DNA from: Deltaproteobacteria bacterium
Lineage (GTDB): Bacteria; Desulfobacterota; Desulfobulbia; Desulfobulbales; Desulfurivibrionaceae
Length of the DNA stretch: 64,000 nt
Direction: 5' to 3'
Assembly: GCA_013349285.1 (NCBI GenBank)
Contig: DUZU01000007.1
Coordinates: 1 to 64,000 of the forward strand
The translations under genes and the position numbers were made by a program. Under the pieces are notes generated by a model. That model saw nothing but the letters and a program-made list of their open reading frames with translations. It did no database searches and was not told where the DNA came from. Positions 8,797 to 17,472 of this stretch are shown one piece after another. Position 1 is the stretch's first letter; each line of letters begins with the position of its first letter.

Positions 8797-9525
8797 GTGA
8801 CTAAAGCAAAATACCAGAGAGTATTGTTGAAGTTAAGCGGCGAAGCCCTGATGGGTGACGCCGCTTTCGGCATCAGCACCAAAATGCTGGGATACCTGGC
8901 CGACGAGATTCAGGATCTGGTGGCGCTTGGTGTCCAGACCAGCCTGGTGATCGGCGCGGGCAACATCTTCCGCGGGGTGGCCGGGGCCTCGGCCGGCATG
9001 GAACGCTCCTCGGCCGACAATATGGGAATGCTGGCCACGGTGATCAACTCCCTGGCCCTGCAAGACGCCTTGGAACAGAAAGGAATTTCCACCAGGGTGC
9101 TCTCCGCCATTCCGATGATGACGGTTTGCGAGGCCTATTCAAGACAAAAAACCATGCACCACCTGCGTAAAGGCCGGGTGGTAATTTTCGCGGCGGGCAC
9201 GGCCAACCCCTATTTCACCACCGATACCGCCGCGGTGCTCAGGGCGCTGGAGATCGATGCCGATCTGATCTGCAAGGCGACCAGGGTGGACGGCGTTTAC
9301 GACAAAGACCCGCTCAAACACGACGATGCGGTCAAGTTTGACTCCCTCAGTTACACCGAGGTGTTGACCCGCCGACTCAGAGTCATGGATATGGCCGCCA
9401 TCTCCCTGGCGATGGATAACAAAAAAGCCATTATGGTTTTTGACATGAATATTGCCGGCAATATGAAAAAAGCCATTATGGGCGATCATATCGGCACGCT
9501 GATTAGAGGAGAAGATAATGAGTAA
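8797..9525 (+). CDS. pyrH: UMP kinase
   Basis: Amino-acid-kinase-fold enzyme that phosphorylates UMP to UDP, feeding RNA, DNA and UDP-sugar synthesis. Markers are LLKLSGEALMGD, VIGAGNIFRG and DLICKATRVDGVYDKDP. Length 242 is standard. It starts at GTG 8797 and its last 8 bases overlap the start of frr, so the two are translationally coupled. Confidence 0.96.
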   Translation: MTKAKYQRVLLKLSGEALMGDAAFGISTKMLGYLADEIQDLVALGVQTSLVIGAGNIFRGVAGASAGMERSSADNMGMLATVINSLALQDALEQKGISTRVLSAIPMMTVCEAYSRQKTMHHLRKGRVVIFAAGTANPYFTTDTAAVLRALEIDADLICKATRVDGVYDKDPLKHDDAVKFDSLSYTEVLTRRLRVMDMAAISLAMDNKKAIMVFDMNIAGNMKKAIMGDHIGTLIRGEDNE

Positions 9526-10072
9526 AGTTATCGATGCCATGAAAGAAAAGATGGACGCCAACATCGAGGCCTACCGCCGCGACCTGGCCAAGGTCAGAAC
9601 CGGCCGCGCCTCGATCGCCCTGTTTGACGGAGTTAAAGTTATCGCCTACGGTTCGCCCATGCCCCTGAACCAGGTTGCGACCCTGACCCTGCCCGAAAGC
9701 AGAATGATCGTTATCCAGCCTTGGGACACCCAACTGCTGCCCGCCATTGAAAAAGCTATTCATTCCTCCGACCTCGGCCTTACCCCGTCCAGTGACGGAA
9801 AAATAATCAGAATCAGCATCCCGCAGCTCACCGAAGAACGCCGGAAAGAATTGGTTAAATCCGTCAAGAAAACCAGCGAGGAGTTCCGGGTCGCGGTGCG
9901 CAACTCGCGCCGGGAAGCAATCGATGCCTTGAAGTCTCAGAAGAACGACAAAGAAATTGCAGAAGACGATTTCTTCAAGCTGCAGGACGAGGCACAGAGC
10001 GTAACCGATTCTTTCATCAAGCAGATCGACACTATTTTGGCCGAAAAAGAAAAAGAGGTTATGGAGGTATAA
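9518..10072 (+). CDS. frr: Ribosome recycling factor
   Basis: RRF splits post-termination ribosomes together with EF-G. The 184-residue sequence is a full-length match: KVRTGRASIALFDGVKV, YGSPMPLNQVATLTLPE, and the C-terminal helix ending in KQIDTILAEKEKEVMEV. The start lies inside the end of pyrH, behind AGAGGAGAAG. Confidence 0.97.
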   Translation: MSKVIDAMKEKMDANIEAYRRDLAKVRTGRASIALFDGVKVIAYGSPMPLNQVATLTLPESRMIVIQPWDTQLLPAIEKAIHSSDLGLTPSSDGKIIRISIPQLTEERRKELVKSVKKTSEEFRVAVRNSRREAIDALKSQKNDKEIAEDDFFKLQDEAQSVTDSFIKQIDTILAEKEKEVMEV

Positions 10073-10147
10073 ACCCCTCGCCTTGCGGCCCGGCCCCATC
10101 GGCTCAAAGAAAAAATCAGAATACCGCTGTCAGCTGCCTAGTTATAT

Positions 10148-10888
10148 ATGCCAGAGCTTGATCCTCAAAATCTACCGCAACACGTTGCCATCATTATGGA
10201 TGGCAACGGTCGTTGGGCCAAGCAACGCGGCAAGATCCGGGTTATGGGCCATAAGGTCGGCGTCGAATCCGTCCAGGAAATTGTCCGCACCGCCCGTGAG
10301 CTTGGCATCAAAGTCCTCACCCTTTATGCCTTTTCCACTGAAAACTGGAAAAGACCGGCCATGGAAGTGCAAGCCTTGATGGGACTATTAAAGTCCTACC
10401 TGGAAAGCGAACTTGCCAACATGGTCGAAAACAACGTCAGCCTGCGCTGCATCGGCCAGCAACAGAGAATTCCCCCGGAAGTGGTTAAGGTTTTGGACCG
10501 GGTTATTGCCGAAACGGCAAATAATGATGGCCTAATCCTCAACCTTGCTTTAAGCTATGGCAGCCGAAACGAAATTATCCAGGCTGTTCAGGCCTTGGCC
10601 GCCGAATGCCTACAGGGAAAAATAAGGCCGGAGGCAATAAACGACCAGGCCCTGGCCGACCATCTTTATACCGCCGGCCAGCCTGATCCTGATCTGCTCA
10701 TCCGCACCGGCGGCGAGGCAAGGCTCAGTAATTTTCTTCTCTGGCAGGCCTCATACGCCGAGTTATACTTCACGGAAACCCTGTGGCCTGATTTCAGAAA
10801 AGATGCGTTTCTTACCGCAATTATTGATTTTCAACAACGCCAGCGGCGTTTCGGCAGAACCGGGGAACAAGTTACAGGGGCGGAATAA
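10148..10888 (+). CDS. uppS: Isoprenyl (undecaprenyl) diphosphate synthase
   Basis: Cis-prenyltransferase that makes undecaprenyl diphosphate, the lipid carrier for peptidoglycan and O-antigen. Signatures: HVAIIMDGNGRWA (catalytic aspartate), YAFSTENWKRP, LNLALSYGSRNEI and DLLIRTGGEARLSNFLLWQ. Length 246 is normal. The 75-base gap from frr holds no clear promoter. It heads the lipid part of the operon (uppS-cdsA-dxr), which groups isoprenoid supply with phospholipid activation. Confidence 0.96.
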   Translation: MPELDPQNLPQHVAIIMDGNGRWAKQRGKIRVMGHKVGVESVQEIVRTARELGIKVLTLYAFSTENWKRPAMEVQALMGLLKSYLESELANMVENNVSLRCIGQQQRIPPEVVKVLDRVIAETANNDGLILNLALSYGSRNEIIQAVQALAAECLQGKIRPEAINDQALADHLYTAGQPDPDLLIRTGGEARLSNFLLWQASYAELYFTETLWPDFRKDAFLTAIIDFQQRQRRFGRTGEQVTGAE

Positions 10889-10938
10889 GTTACTCATCCC
10901 CTTTTGGCGTTAAAAAACCGAACCCAAGGCGGCTTTTA

Positions 10939-11739
10939 ATGAAAAGAGTCATCACCGGAATCTGCATCAGCGGCCTGTGGCTGCTCCTGCTTTTCACATC
11001 TCCCTTCCCCATTTTTTGGCTGACCATAACCCTGGTGGCCGCAGTCGCCCTGGCCGAATATTTTACCATTGCCCTGCCCAAGCAAGACAAACACTACCGC
11101 CTGCTGCTCATTCTCCTCGGCCTGCTGCCTCTGATCGGCGCCTATCCCGGCCACAACCTGCTGATGCTCTGCGGCCTGACCATTGCCCTGCTGGCCCTGC
11201 TCATCTTCAGCATATCCCGTTACAGCGCCCTGGCTCAGCCTTTTGAATTTATCAGCCGAGCCGGTTTCGGCTTTTTTTACATCAGCCTGTGCATCGCCCA
11301 TCTGATTTTATTAATGGACCTGCTCCAGGGCAGATTTTTACTCCTTTTGTTAACGGCCATCACCGCCGGCTCGGACACTGCCGCCTATTATTCCGGCAGA
11401 CTTTTCGGCAAACACAAACTGAGCCCGGCGATCAGCCCGGGTAAAACCATCGAGGGTTTCATCGGCGGGGTGGTTGGCAGTGTGATGGCCGCCATGGTGG
11501 TAAAATATTTCTTTCTGCCTGATTTCAGTTACTTATGGGTGGGACTGACGGCGGTGGCCTTATCCTGCCTGGGCGTGGTCGGCGACCTTTCCGAATCGGT
11601 TATCAAACGCACCTTTGCGGTAAAGGATTCAGGTTCGATTTTGCCGGGACACGGAGGGGTGCTCGACCGGATCGACTCCCTGCTTCTCACCGCCCCGGCC
11701 CTTTATTACATCGTGATTTTTTACATTATACTCAATTAA
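10939..11739 (+). CDS. cdsA: Phosphatidate cytidylyltransferase
   Basis: Integral membrane enzyme that makes CDP-diacylglycerol from phosphatidate and CTP, the branch point of phospholipid synthesis. About eight hydrophobic segments are visible, and the C-terminal signature GDLSESVIKRTFAVKDSG followed by PGHGGVLDRIDSLLL is intact. 266 residues. Lies 50 bases after uppS and 57 before dxr. Confidence 0.95.
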   Translation: MKRVITGICISGLWLLLLFTSPFPIFWLTITLVAAVALAEYFTIALPKQDKHYRLLLILLGLLPLIGAYPGHNLLMLCGLTIALLALLIFSISRYSALAQPFEFISRAGFGFFYISLCIAHLILLMDLLQGRFLLLLLTAITAGSDTAAYYSGRLFGKHKLSPAISPGKTIEGFIGGVVGSVMAAMVVKYFFLPDFSYLWVGLTAVALSCLGVVGDLSESVIKRTFAVKDSGSILPGHGGVLDRIDSLLLTAPALYYIVIFYIILN

Positions 11740-11796
11740 CAATTACTCAGCCCGCCGGACCGTTACCGGACATGCGGATAAACCTGCCACGGATTA

Positions 11797-13026
11797 ATGA
11801 TGAAAAATATTTCACTGCTTGGCTCCACCGGCTCCATCGGTTGCAATGTCCTTGACGTGGTCCGCCAGTTTCCCGGCCGTTTCCGCATTGTCGGCCTGGC
11901 GGCCGGCAACAACGGCGCCCTGTTGCGAGAACAAATCGAAGCCTTTAATCCGCAAAAAGTTTCGATCGCCGATGCCAAGCTTGCCGGCGACCTGGCCCAG
12001 AGTCTGCCTCCGGGCTGGTCGGACAAGATCGAGGTCGGCACCAAAGGCAACATCAGCGTTGCCACCATCCCCGAAGCCGACACCGTGGTCTCGGCCATTG
12101 TCGGGGCGGCGGGGCTCACCCCCACCCTGGCCGCGATCGAGGCCGGTAAAAACATCGCCCTGGCCAACAAGGAAACCCTGGTCATGGCCGGCAACCTGGT
12201 GATGGATGCGGTCAAGCGCTGCCGGGTTACCATGCTGCCCATCGACAGCGAACACAATGCCATTTTCCAGGCCCTGGAAGCGGGCCGCCGCGAGGATGTC
12301 AACAAGATCCTGCTCACCGCCTCTGGCGGGCCTTTTCAGAATAAGAGCATGCGCGAGCTGTGGGATGTCTCCCCGGAACAGGCCCTGGCCCACCCCAACT
12401 GGACTATGGGCAAAAAAATCTCCATTGACTCGGCTACCCTCATGAACAAAGGGCTTGAGGTGATCGAGGCTAAATGGCTTTTTGATATCGAGGTGGAAGC
12501 CATCGAGGTTCTCATCCACCCCCAGAGCATCGTCCACTCCATGGTCGAGTATAAGGACGGCTCGGTGATCTCGCAGATGGGCATTCCGGACATGCGAATA
12601 CCCATTGCCTATGCCCTGTCCTACCCGGAGCGACTCCGGCTCAAGCTGCCGAGGCTGGATTTGTTCAACACCCACGACCTCTCTTTCCACCGGCCTGATT
12701 TCGAGAGATTTCCGGCCTTGAAACTGGCCTATCAGGTCTGCAAGCGGGGCGGCACCTTGCCCGCCGTTCTCAATGCGGCCAACGAGGTGGCGGTTGACGC
12801 CTTTTTAAACCGAAAAATCCGTTTCCCGGAAATTGCCCTGACCGTCGCCGAAACGGTCAATCGCCTGCCCGGCGAGGCGGCCTTGACCATCAAGTCCGTA
12901 CTTGATGCGGACCTGGCGGCCCGAATGCAGGCGGAATCAATAATTGAAGCATACAACATCAATTCCAAACAGCGGCTCGGCGAAGAGATATTAAGCCCCG
13001 ATCTGCCGCCCGGCCTCAAATCATAA
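11797..13026 (+). CDS. dxr: 1-deoxy-D-xylulose 5-phosphate reductoisomerase
   Basis: NADPH-dependent enzyme of the MEP pathway that makes 2-C-methylerythritol 4-phosphate, feeding UppS. Motifs: [18 protein letters not shown] (NADPH fold), [25 protein letters not shown] (metal site), [21 protein letters not shown]. The tandem ATGATG makes the exact start ambiguous by one codon. 409 residues is slightly longer than the E. coli enzyme because of a C-terminal tail. Confidence 0.96.
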   Translation: MMKNISLLGSTGSIGCNVLDVVRQFPGRFRIVGLAAGNNGALLREQIEAFNPQKVSIADAKLAGDLAQSLPPGWSDKIEVGTKGNISVATIPEADTVVSAIVGAAGLTPTLAAIEAGKNIALANKETLVMAGNLVMDAVKRCRVTMLPIDSEHNAIFQALEAGRREDVNKILLTASGGPFQNKSMRELWDVSPEQALAHPNWTMGKKISIDSATLMNKGLEVIEAKWLFDIEVEAIEVLIHPQSIVHSMVEYKDGSVISQMGIPDMRIPIAYALSYPERLRLKLPRLDLFNTHDLSFHRPDFERFPALKLAYQVCKRGGTLPAVLNAANEVAVDAFLNRKIRFPEIALTVAETVNRLPGEAALTIKSVLDADLAARMQAESIIEAYNINSKQRLGEEILSPDLPPGLKS

Positions 13027-13043
13027 CCATAAAAGAATCCAAT

Positions 13044-14111
13044 ATGAACTCAGTTATCGCCTTTATCATTGTCCTTGGCCCCCTCATCTTTATCCATGAA
13101 TTCGGCCATTTTATCTGCGCCAAACTTTTCGGCGTGCGCATTCTCAAGTTTTCGCTCGGCTTCGGGCCCAAGGTTGTAGGCTGGAAAGCCGGGGAAACCG
13201 AATACCTGCTCAGCGCCTTTCCCTTGGGCGGCTATGTTAAGATGTACGGCGAAAACCCCCTTGACGAGGTGGCCGAAGATCAGCAGGCCTTTTCGTTTTC
13301 CCACAAATCCTTGGCCCAACGCTTCTGGATCGTATTCTGCGGCCCGCTTTTCAATCTGCTTTTCGCGGTTTTTCTTTTTGTGATCATGTTCAGCATCAGC
13401 GGGGTCTCCAAGCCGGTTACCGAGGCCAGGATCGGCTATATCTCCGCCGGCTCCCCGGCCGAAACCGCCGGTCTGATGGCCAACGATCTCATCCTGGCCA
13501 TTAACGACCAACCGGTTGAGACCTGGAGCGAGGTTTCCAACCTGATCCGCTTGAGCAACGGCAAGCCGGTGGTGCTTGCCATTCAACGTAACAACCAGCA
13601 ATTGAGCATCACCGGCCAACCAAAGATCGAGGAAGACAAAAATATCTTCGGCGAGGTGATCGACACCCGCTACATGCTCGGAATCAGAGTTGCCGACGAA
13701 GTTGTCGATCTATCTTTAGGCGAGGCGACCCAGGCCGGTTTTATACACACCTGGAACCTGATCGACATCACCATCCAGGGCATTGTCAAGATTGTCCAGA
13801 AGGTGGTGCCGGCCAGTGAACTTGGCGGCCCCATCCGCATCGCCCAGATGGCCGGCCAGCAAATGCAGGCGGGCTGGCTCAACCTCATCCATTTTGCCGG
13901 CCTCTTAAGCGTCAGCCTCGGGGTGCTCAACCTCTTCCCCATCCCCATTCTCGACGGCGGCCACCTGGTGTTTTTCGGGGTGGAGGCCATTCGCCGAAAG
14001 CCGTTAAGCATGGAAACCCGGGAACGGCTGCAAATGGTGGGCCTGATCCTGCTGCTCTCGCTGATGCTCTTTGTTTTTTATAATGATTTCATGTTCATCA
14101 GCCACAATTGA
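13044..14111 (+). CDS. rseP: RIP metalloprotease RseP (site-2 protease)
   Basis: Intramembrane zinc protease that cleaves membrane-anchored anti-sigma factors and remnant signal peptides. The HEFGH zinc motif is in the first membrane segment (FIHEFGHFICAKLFGV), a single PDZ-like domain occupies roughly residues 120-200 (SAGSPAETAGLMANDLILAINDQPVETW), and the third zinc ligand motif NLFPIPILDGGHL is near the C-terminus. Only one PDZ domain is present where E. coli RseP has two, which explains the shorter 355-residue length. Four-base overlap region with tsaB. Confidence 0.94.
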   Translation: MNSVIAFIIVLGPLIFIHEFGHFICAKLFGVRILKFSLGFGPKVVGWKAGETEYLLSAFPLGGYVKMYGENPLDEVAEDQQAFSFSHKSLAQRFWIVFCGPLFNLLFAVFLFVIMFSISGVSKPVTEARIGYISAGSPAETAGLMANDLILAINDQPVETWSEVSNLIRLSNGKPVVLAIQRNNQQLSITGQPKIEEDKNIFGEVIDTRYMLGIRVADEVVDLSLGEATQAGFIHTWNLIDITIQGIVKIVQKVVPASELGGPIRIAQMAGQQMQAGWLNLIHFAGLLSVSLGVLNLFPIPILDGGHLVFFGVEAIRRKPLSMETRERLQMVGLILLLSLMLFVFYNDFMFISHN

Positions 14112-14119
14112 CCTTAACC

Positions 14120-14854
14120 ATGGCCACAGCACACCCTGATAAACTCGCCGGCCCGGTGGTCCTGGCCATCGAAACGGCCGGCCTCTGCGGCAGCATCGCT
14201 CTGGTCACGCCGGGCCAATGCCTTGGCGAATTGTCGATCAACACCAGGGGCACCCACTCCAAAAGGTTGCTCCAGTCGATCAACTGGCTGCTGACCCAGA
14301 CCGAACTTGACTGGCCTGATATTGCAGCCATCGCCGTCAGCCTGGGGCCGGGAAGTTTTACCGGACTGCGGATCGGCTTGAGCACCGTCAAAGGAATCTG
14401 CATGGCCACCGGCAAACCCCTGCTCGGCGTCTCCAGCCTTGATGGCCTTGCCTGCCAGTTCCCCTATCTGCCCCAGCAGATCTGCGCCATTATCGATGCC
14501 CGCAAAAAAGAGATCTATACGGCATTCTACCGTAATTCCGAACAGGGCACGGCTATTCGCACCAGCGACTACCGGGTCATGGCCCCGGAAAATCTGCCGG
14601 CTCTGATCGACGAAGCCACCATATTGGTCGGCGACGGGGCAAAGCTCTATGAGAATTTTTTCAGAAAAGAGTTGGCCGAACAAGCCTGTTTCGCCCCGGC
14701 CGAACTGCACTTCGCCCGGGCGGCGGCCATCGGTTTTTTAGGGCTGGCGCAACTGCAACAAGGGGAATTCATCGAAGCGGCCACCGCGGTCCCGATTTAC
14801 ATCCGGGCCTCTGACGCCGAGCTTGAATTTGACAAGAAAAAGAAACGGGATTAA
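14120..14854 (+). CDS. tsaB: tRNA threonylcarbamoyladenosine biosynthesis protein TsaB
   Basis: Pseudo-enzyme partner of TsaD in making t6A37 of ANN-decoding tRNAs. The 244-residue protein has the ASKHA fold markers VLAIETAGLCGSIAL, the histidine-containing THSKRLL segment and SLGPGSFTGLRIGLSTVKGI. The ORF track begins at TTG 14108, overlapping the rseP stop; ATG 14120 is preferred but has no clear ribosome-binding site, so coupling to rseP is possible. Its stop codon shares a TTAA palindrome with the opposing cheZ stop. Confidence 0.93.
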   Translation: MATAHPDKLAGPVVLAIETAGLCGSIALVTPGQCLGELSINTRGTHSKRLLQSINWLLTQTELDWPDIAAIAVSLGPGSFTGLRIGLSTVKGICMATGKPLLGVSSLDGLACQFPYLPQQICAIIDARKKEIYTAFYRNSEQGTAIRTSDYRVMAPENLPALIDEATILVGDGAKLYENFFRKELAEQACFAPAELHFARAAAIGFLGLAQLQQGEFIEAATAVPIYIRASDAELEFDKKKKRD

Positions 14855-15486
14855 AAACCGAATTCGGCCAACAGATCGTCAACTAGATTCTGCTTTAGTG
14901 GCGATGCGGTTGTCGAGTCATGGACCTCGCGGAGCAATTCCTTCTTTTTCTCCATATTTTCAACCGAACCATCCTTCTTGATGTTGAGAATAACCAGAAC
15001 CTCGATCAGCCAGCAACGGATCTGGTTGAGCTCCTCAATCATCTTTTCCATCTTCTGCCGGGCCGCATCCTGATAAGACTGAGAGGCGATGATATCATAC
15101 ATGGCCGCCTTTATTTCGGTCAGCGCCAGCTGCGGCGTCGAGCCCTGCTCCACCCCCTGGGCGGCAAGAAGCTCTTCCAGCCTTGCGACCTGACTGATCA
15201 CCTCATCGGACTTATCAAGCACGGCATTGGTGGATTGCTCCATGAGCTCGACAACATCCATGGCCTGACTAACCACACTGGGGGCCTGCTCACCGGCGCT
15301 GGCCAACGGCAATTGCACCGTCTGCATGTTCACCAGCATGGTATTGATTTTCTTGGCCAGGGTCGACAACAGCCCTTCCGCATTGACCTCCGGCACCGTC
15401 TTTCCGTATTCACCATGGAGAAAGGCATCGGTGAGCTCAACCAGAGAGGCTATACTCTTTTCTATTTTTATATTGACATCCGACAT
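14851..15486 (-). CDS. cheZ: CheZ-type CheY-phosphate phosphatase
   Basis: A mostly helical 211-residue protein with the two functional marks of CheZ. The catalytic D-x3-Q is present as QDAARQ (D140, Q144), matching the QDLTGQ site of E. coli, and the C-terminal CheY-binding tail reads QNLVDDLLAEFGF. It should dephosphorylate a CheY-like receiver in the cytoplasm. No chemotaxis genes are near; the upstream gene on the same strand is a GGDEF protein 106 bases away, so partner identity is open. Confidence 0.85.
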   Translation of the reverse strand: MSDVNIKIEKSIASLVELTDAFLHGEYGKTVPEVNAEGLLSTLAKKINTMLVNMQTVQLPLASAGEQAPSVVSQAMDVVELMEQSTNAVLDKSDEVISQVARLEELLAAQGVEQGSTPQLALTEIKAAMYDIIASQSYQDAARQKMEKMIEELNQIRCWLIEVLVILNIKKDGSVENMEKKKELLREVHDSTTASPLKQNLVDDLLAEFGF

Positions 15487-15592
15487 GAAGGATCAGCTAC
15501 TCGCAAGTTTAAATAATTAAATAAATATTAATAACATAGTAACGAAATATAAAATGGAAAGCAATCGCAGTTTCTATTTAAATAACGTTGGC

Positions 15593-17332
15593 TCAACGAT
15601 AACGGTTTACTGTTTTATAAAACTCTTTTTTTGATAAATACATAAGGCGATCGGCCTCCTTAACCAACTCCTCGACCGGATACATATCGCTGCCCGCCCG
15701 ACCGAGACTGACGGTTACCGGAAATTTTTCACCATCGGGTAAGGGGATGGTTAAATTGTTAAAAATTTCATTCTGCAACCGCACCACAAAACGTCCGGCA
15801 CTGGCATCATCACAGTCGCCGAGAATAATAACAAACTCATCCCCACCGGTTCTGGCCGCGATATCGGTATGACGCAGGGTTTGCGAAAAGGCCTTCGCCG
15901 CCGTGACGATCAGCTGATCACCGGCATCGTGTCCGTATTCATCGTTAATTTTTTTCAACATATTAATGTCGGCAACCACCACCGCAAAATTAATATTATA
16001 GTTCTTAAATTTCTCTGCTTCCTCATCAAAGGCCTTGCTGAAGTATGCCCTGTTAAAAAGGCCGGTCAAGGAATCATTATGGGCTTTTTCCTCAAGCTGG
16101 CGCAACAGCAGTTGATTATGGAGATAGGATCCCAGCGGTTCGGCTACCAGCTTGAGCATGTCGACCTCCTCCTTGGAGATCTTACCCTCCAGGGCAAGAA
16201 GCCCTACCCTTTGTGAATTGGCTCCGATCAGGGGCAGCTGGCACGATTCATCCCACGGCAAAAAATTATCATTTACGATTTGCTCTGTTTTGCAATCTTG
16301 CAATTCCCGGGAGAGACAAGCCTTGCTTAATTTTTTTACCGCTCCGTCATCAAGCCCCCGCTCTTTAATCAACCAGATATTGCCCGCCCTGACATCATTG
16401 ACCACAACCGCCACCGACCCCTTATGCAAAAGGGGCAGCACATTATCGAAGAAATAATCGATCACCCCTTTAACATTAGTCTCTTTCTGCATAAAGGTGC
16501 CGAAATCGACAAGGCCGGACAGAACATTATTTTTTTCGTCAATCTCCTGCTGGTTGGCCCTGATCTGTTCGATGAGGCCGATCTGCCGGGTAATATCGCG
16601 AAATATCAGAAACCCGCCGTCCCCCTTGGGGGAAACCGCAAAAATTTCGGTGTAAAACTGACCCTCAACCTCATGGCTCTTCTTTTTGCCGTCCGCCGCG
16701 GCAAACCCTTCAAGGGCCGGGCACCCCTCACAGGGATCATCATAACCGAGCATATTGAAACAATAGCCATGATTCTCCCCGGCAAACATCTTCGCAACAC
16801 TGCTGTTTCGCCGTTGAATCTTGAATTCCTGACCAACTACCAGCAGGCCGTCCGGGAGATGATCCATGAGTTGCTCAAGCAGTTCATGTTCATCCAGGCT
16901 CACTCGCCGGCGGCGCTCCAGTAAAATATTTTTGGCATGCAATTCCTTGCGATCAAGATCGGTCTGCCGCAACAAGGTAATCTCTCGGGTCACATCATGG
17001 AGAGTCAGAAGTCGGTTACCCTGCCAATTGCGGCAGTATACATTGACGAATATATCGCCAAGCTGACCGTTAACGGTGACGGATTGCCGGATGGGCTGCT
17101 CGGCGGCGTCATTTTCACAGGAACAGTTATCACAGATCCGGTCATTACCGAACAGCAGTAAATGACAGGGTTGGCCGTTTAACTCCTTCCCGGCTTTTTC
17201 CCATATATTTTCAGCGATGCGGTTGGCAAACAACAAGTTGCCATCATTGCCACAGAGAATAAGACCGACCTGGGCCGATTCAAATAATTCCTGAATTTCC
17301 CGGTCTAATATTTGTTTTACCGAAGATTTCAT
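15593..17332 (-). CDS. PAS-PAS-GAF-GGDEF diguanylate cyclase
   Basis: A 579-residue soluble signalling protein expected to make cyclic di-GMP. Order: PAS1 (about 14-120), PAS2 (about 150-250), a GAF-like domain (about 270-405) and a GGDEF domain with an intact GGDEF at 496-500. RHTD at 487-490 is the allosteric inhibitory (I) site, five residues before GGDEF. Both PAS domains have a similar cysteine set, C56-C67-C70 and C191-C201-C204, which suggests a redox or metal-sensing input. No membrane segment. The AT-rich 140 bases upstream presumably hold its promoter. Confidence 0.88.
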   Translation of the reverse strand: MKSSVKQILDREIQELFESAQVGLILCGNDGNLLFANRIAENIWEKAGKELNGQPCHLLLFGNDRICDNCSCENDAAEQPIRQSVTVNGQLGDIFVNVYCRNWQGNRLLTLHDVTREITLLRQTDLDRKELHAKNILLERRRRVSLDEHELLEQLMDHLPDGLLVVGQEFKIQRRNSSVAKMFAGENHGYCFNMLGYDDPCEGCPALEGFAAADGKKKSHEVEGQFYTEIFAVSPKGDGGFLIFRDITRQIGLIEQIRANQQEIDEKNNVLSGLVDFGTFMQKETNVKGVIDYFFDNVLPLLHKGSVAVVVNDVRAGNIWLIKERGLDDGAVKKLSKACLSRELQDCKTEQIVNDNFLPWDESCQLPLIGANSQRVGLLALEGKISKEEVDMLKLVAEPLGSYLHNQLLLRQLEEKAHNDSLTGLFNRAYFSKAFDEEAEKFKNYNINFAVVVADINMLKKINDEYGHDAGDQLIVTAAKAFSQTLRHTDIAARTGGDEFVIILGDCDDASAGRFVVRLQNEIFNNLTIPLPDGEKFPVTVSLGRAGSDMYPVEELVKEADRLMYLSKKEFYKTVNRYR

Positions 17333-17472
17333 TTTACCTTTTGTAAGTTCCAGGAAAACAGCTGAGCGAAAATAAATTTAAAGTTTATAACCCTAACAAT
17401 ATTTCATCATTATAAATAGATAATTCAACAAAAAAAAAATAAAAATACATAAGGCTACCCATCTGGAATCAT

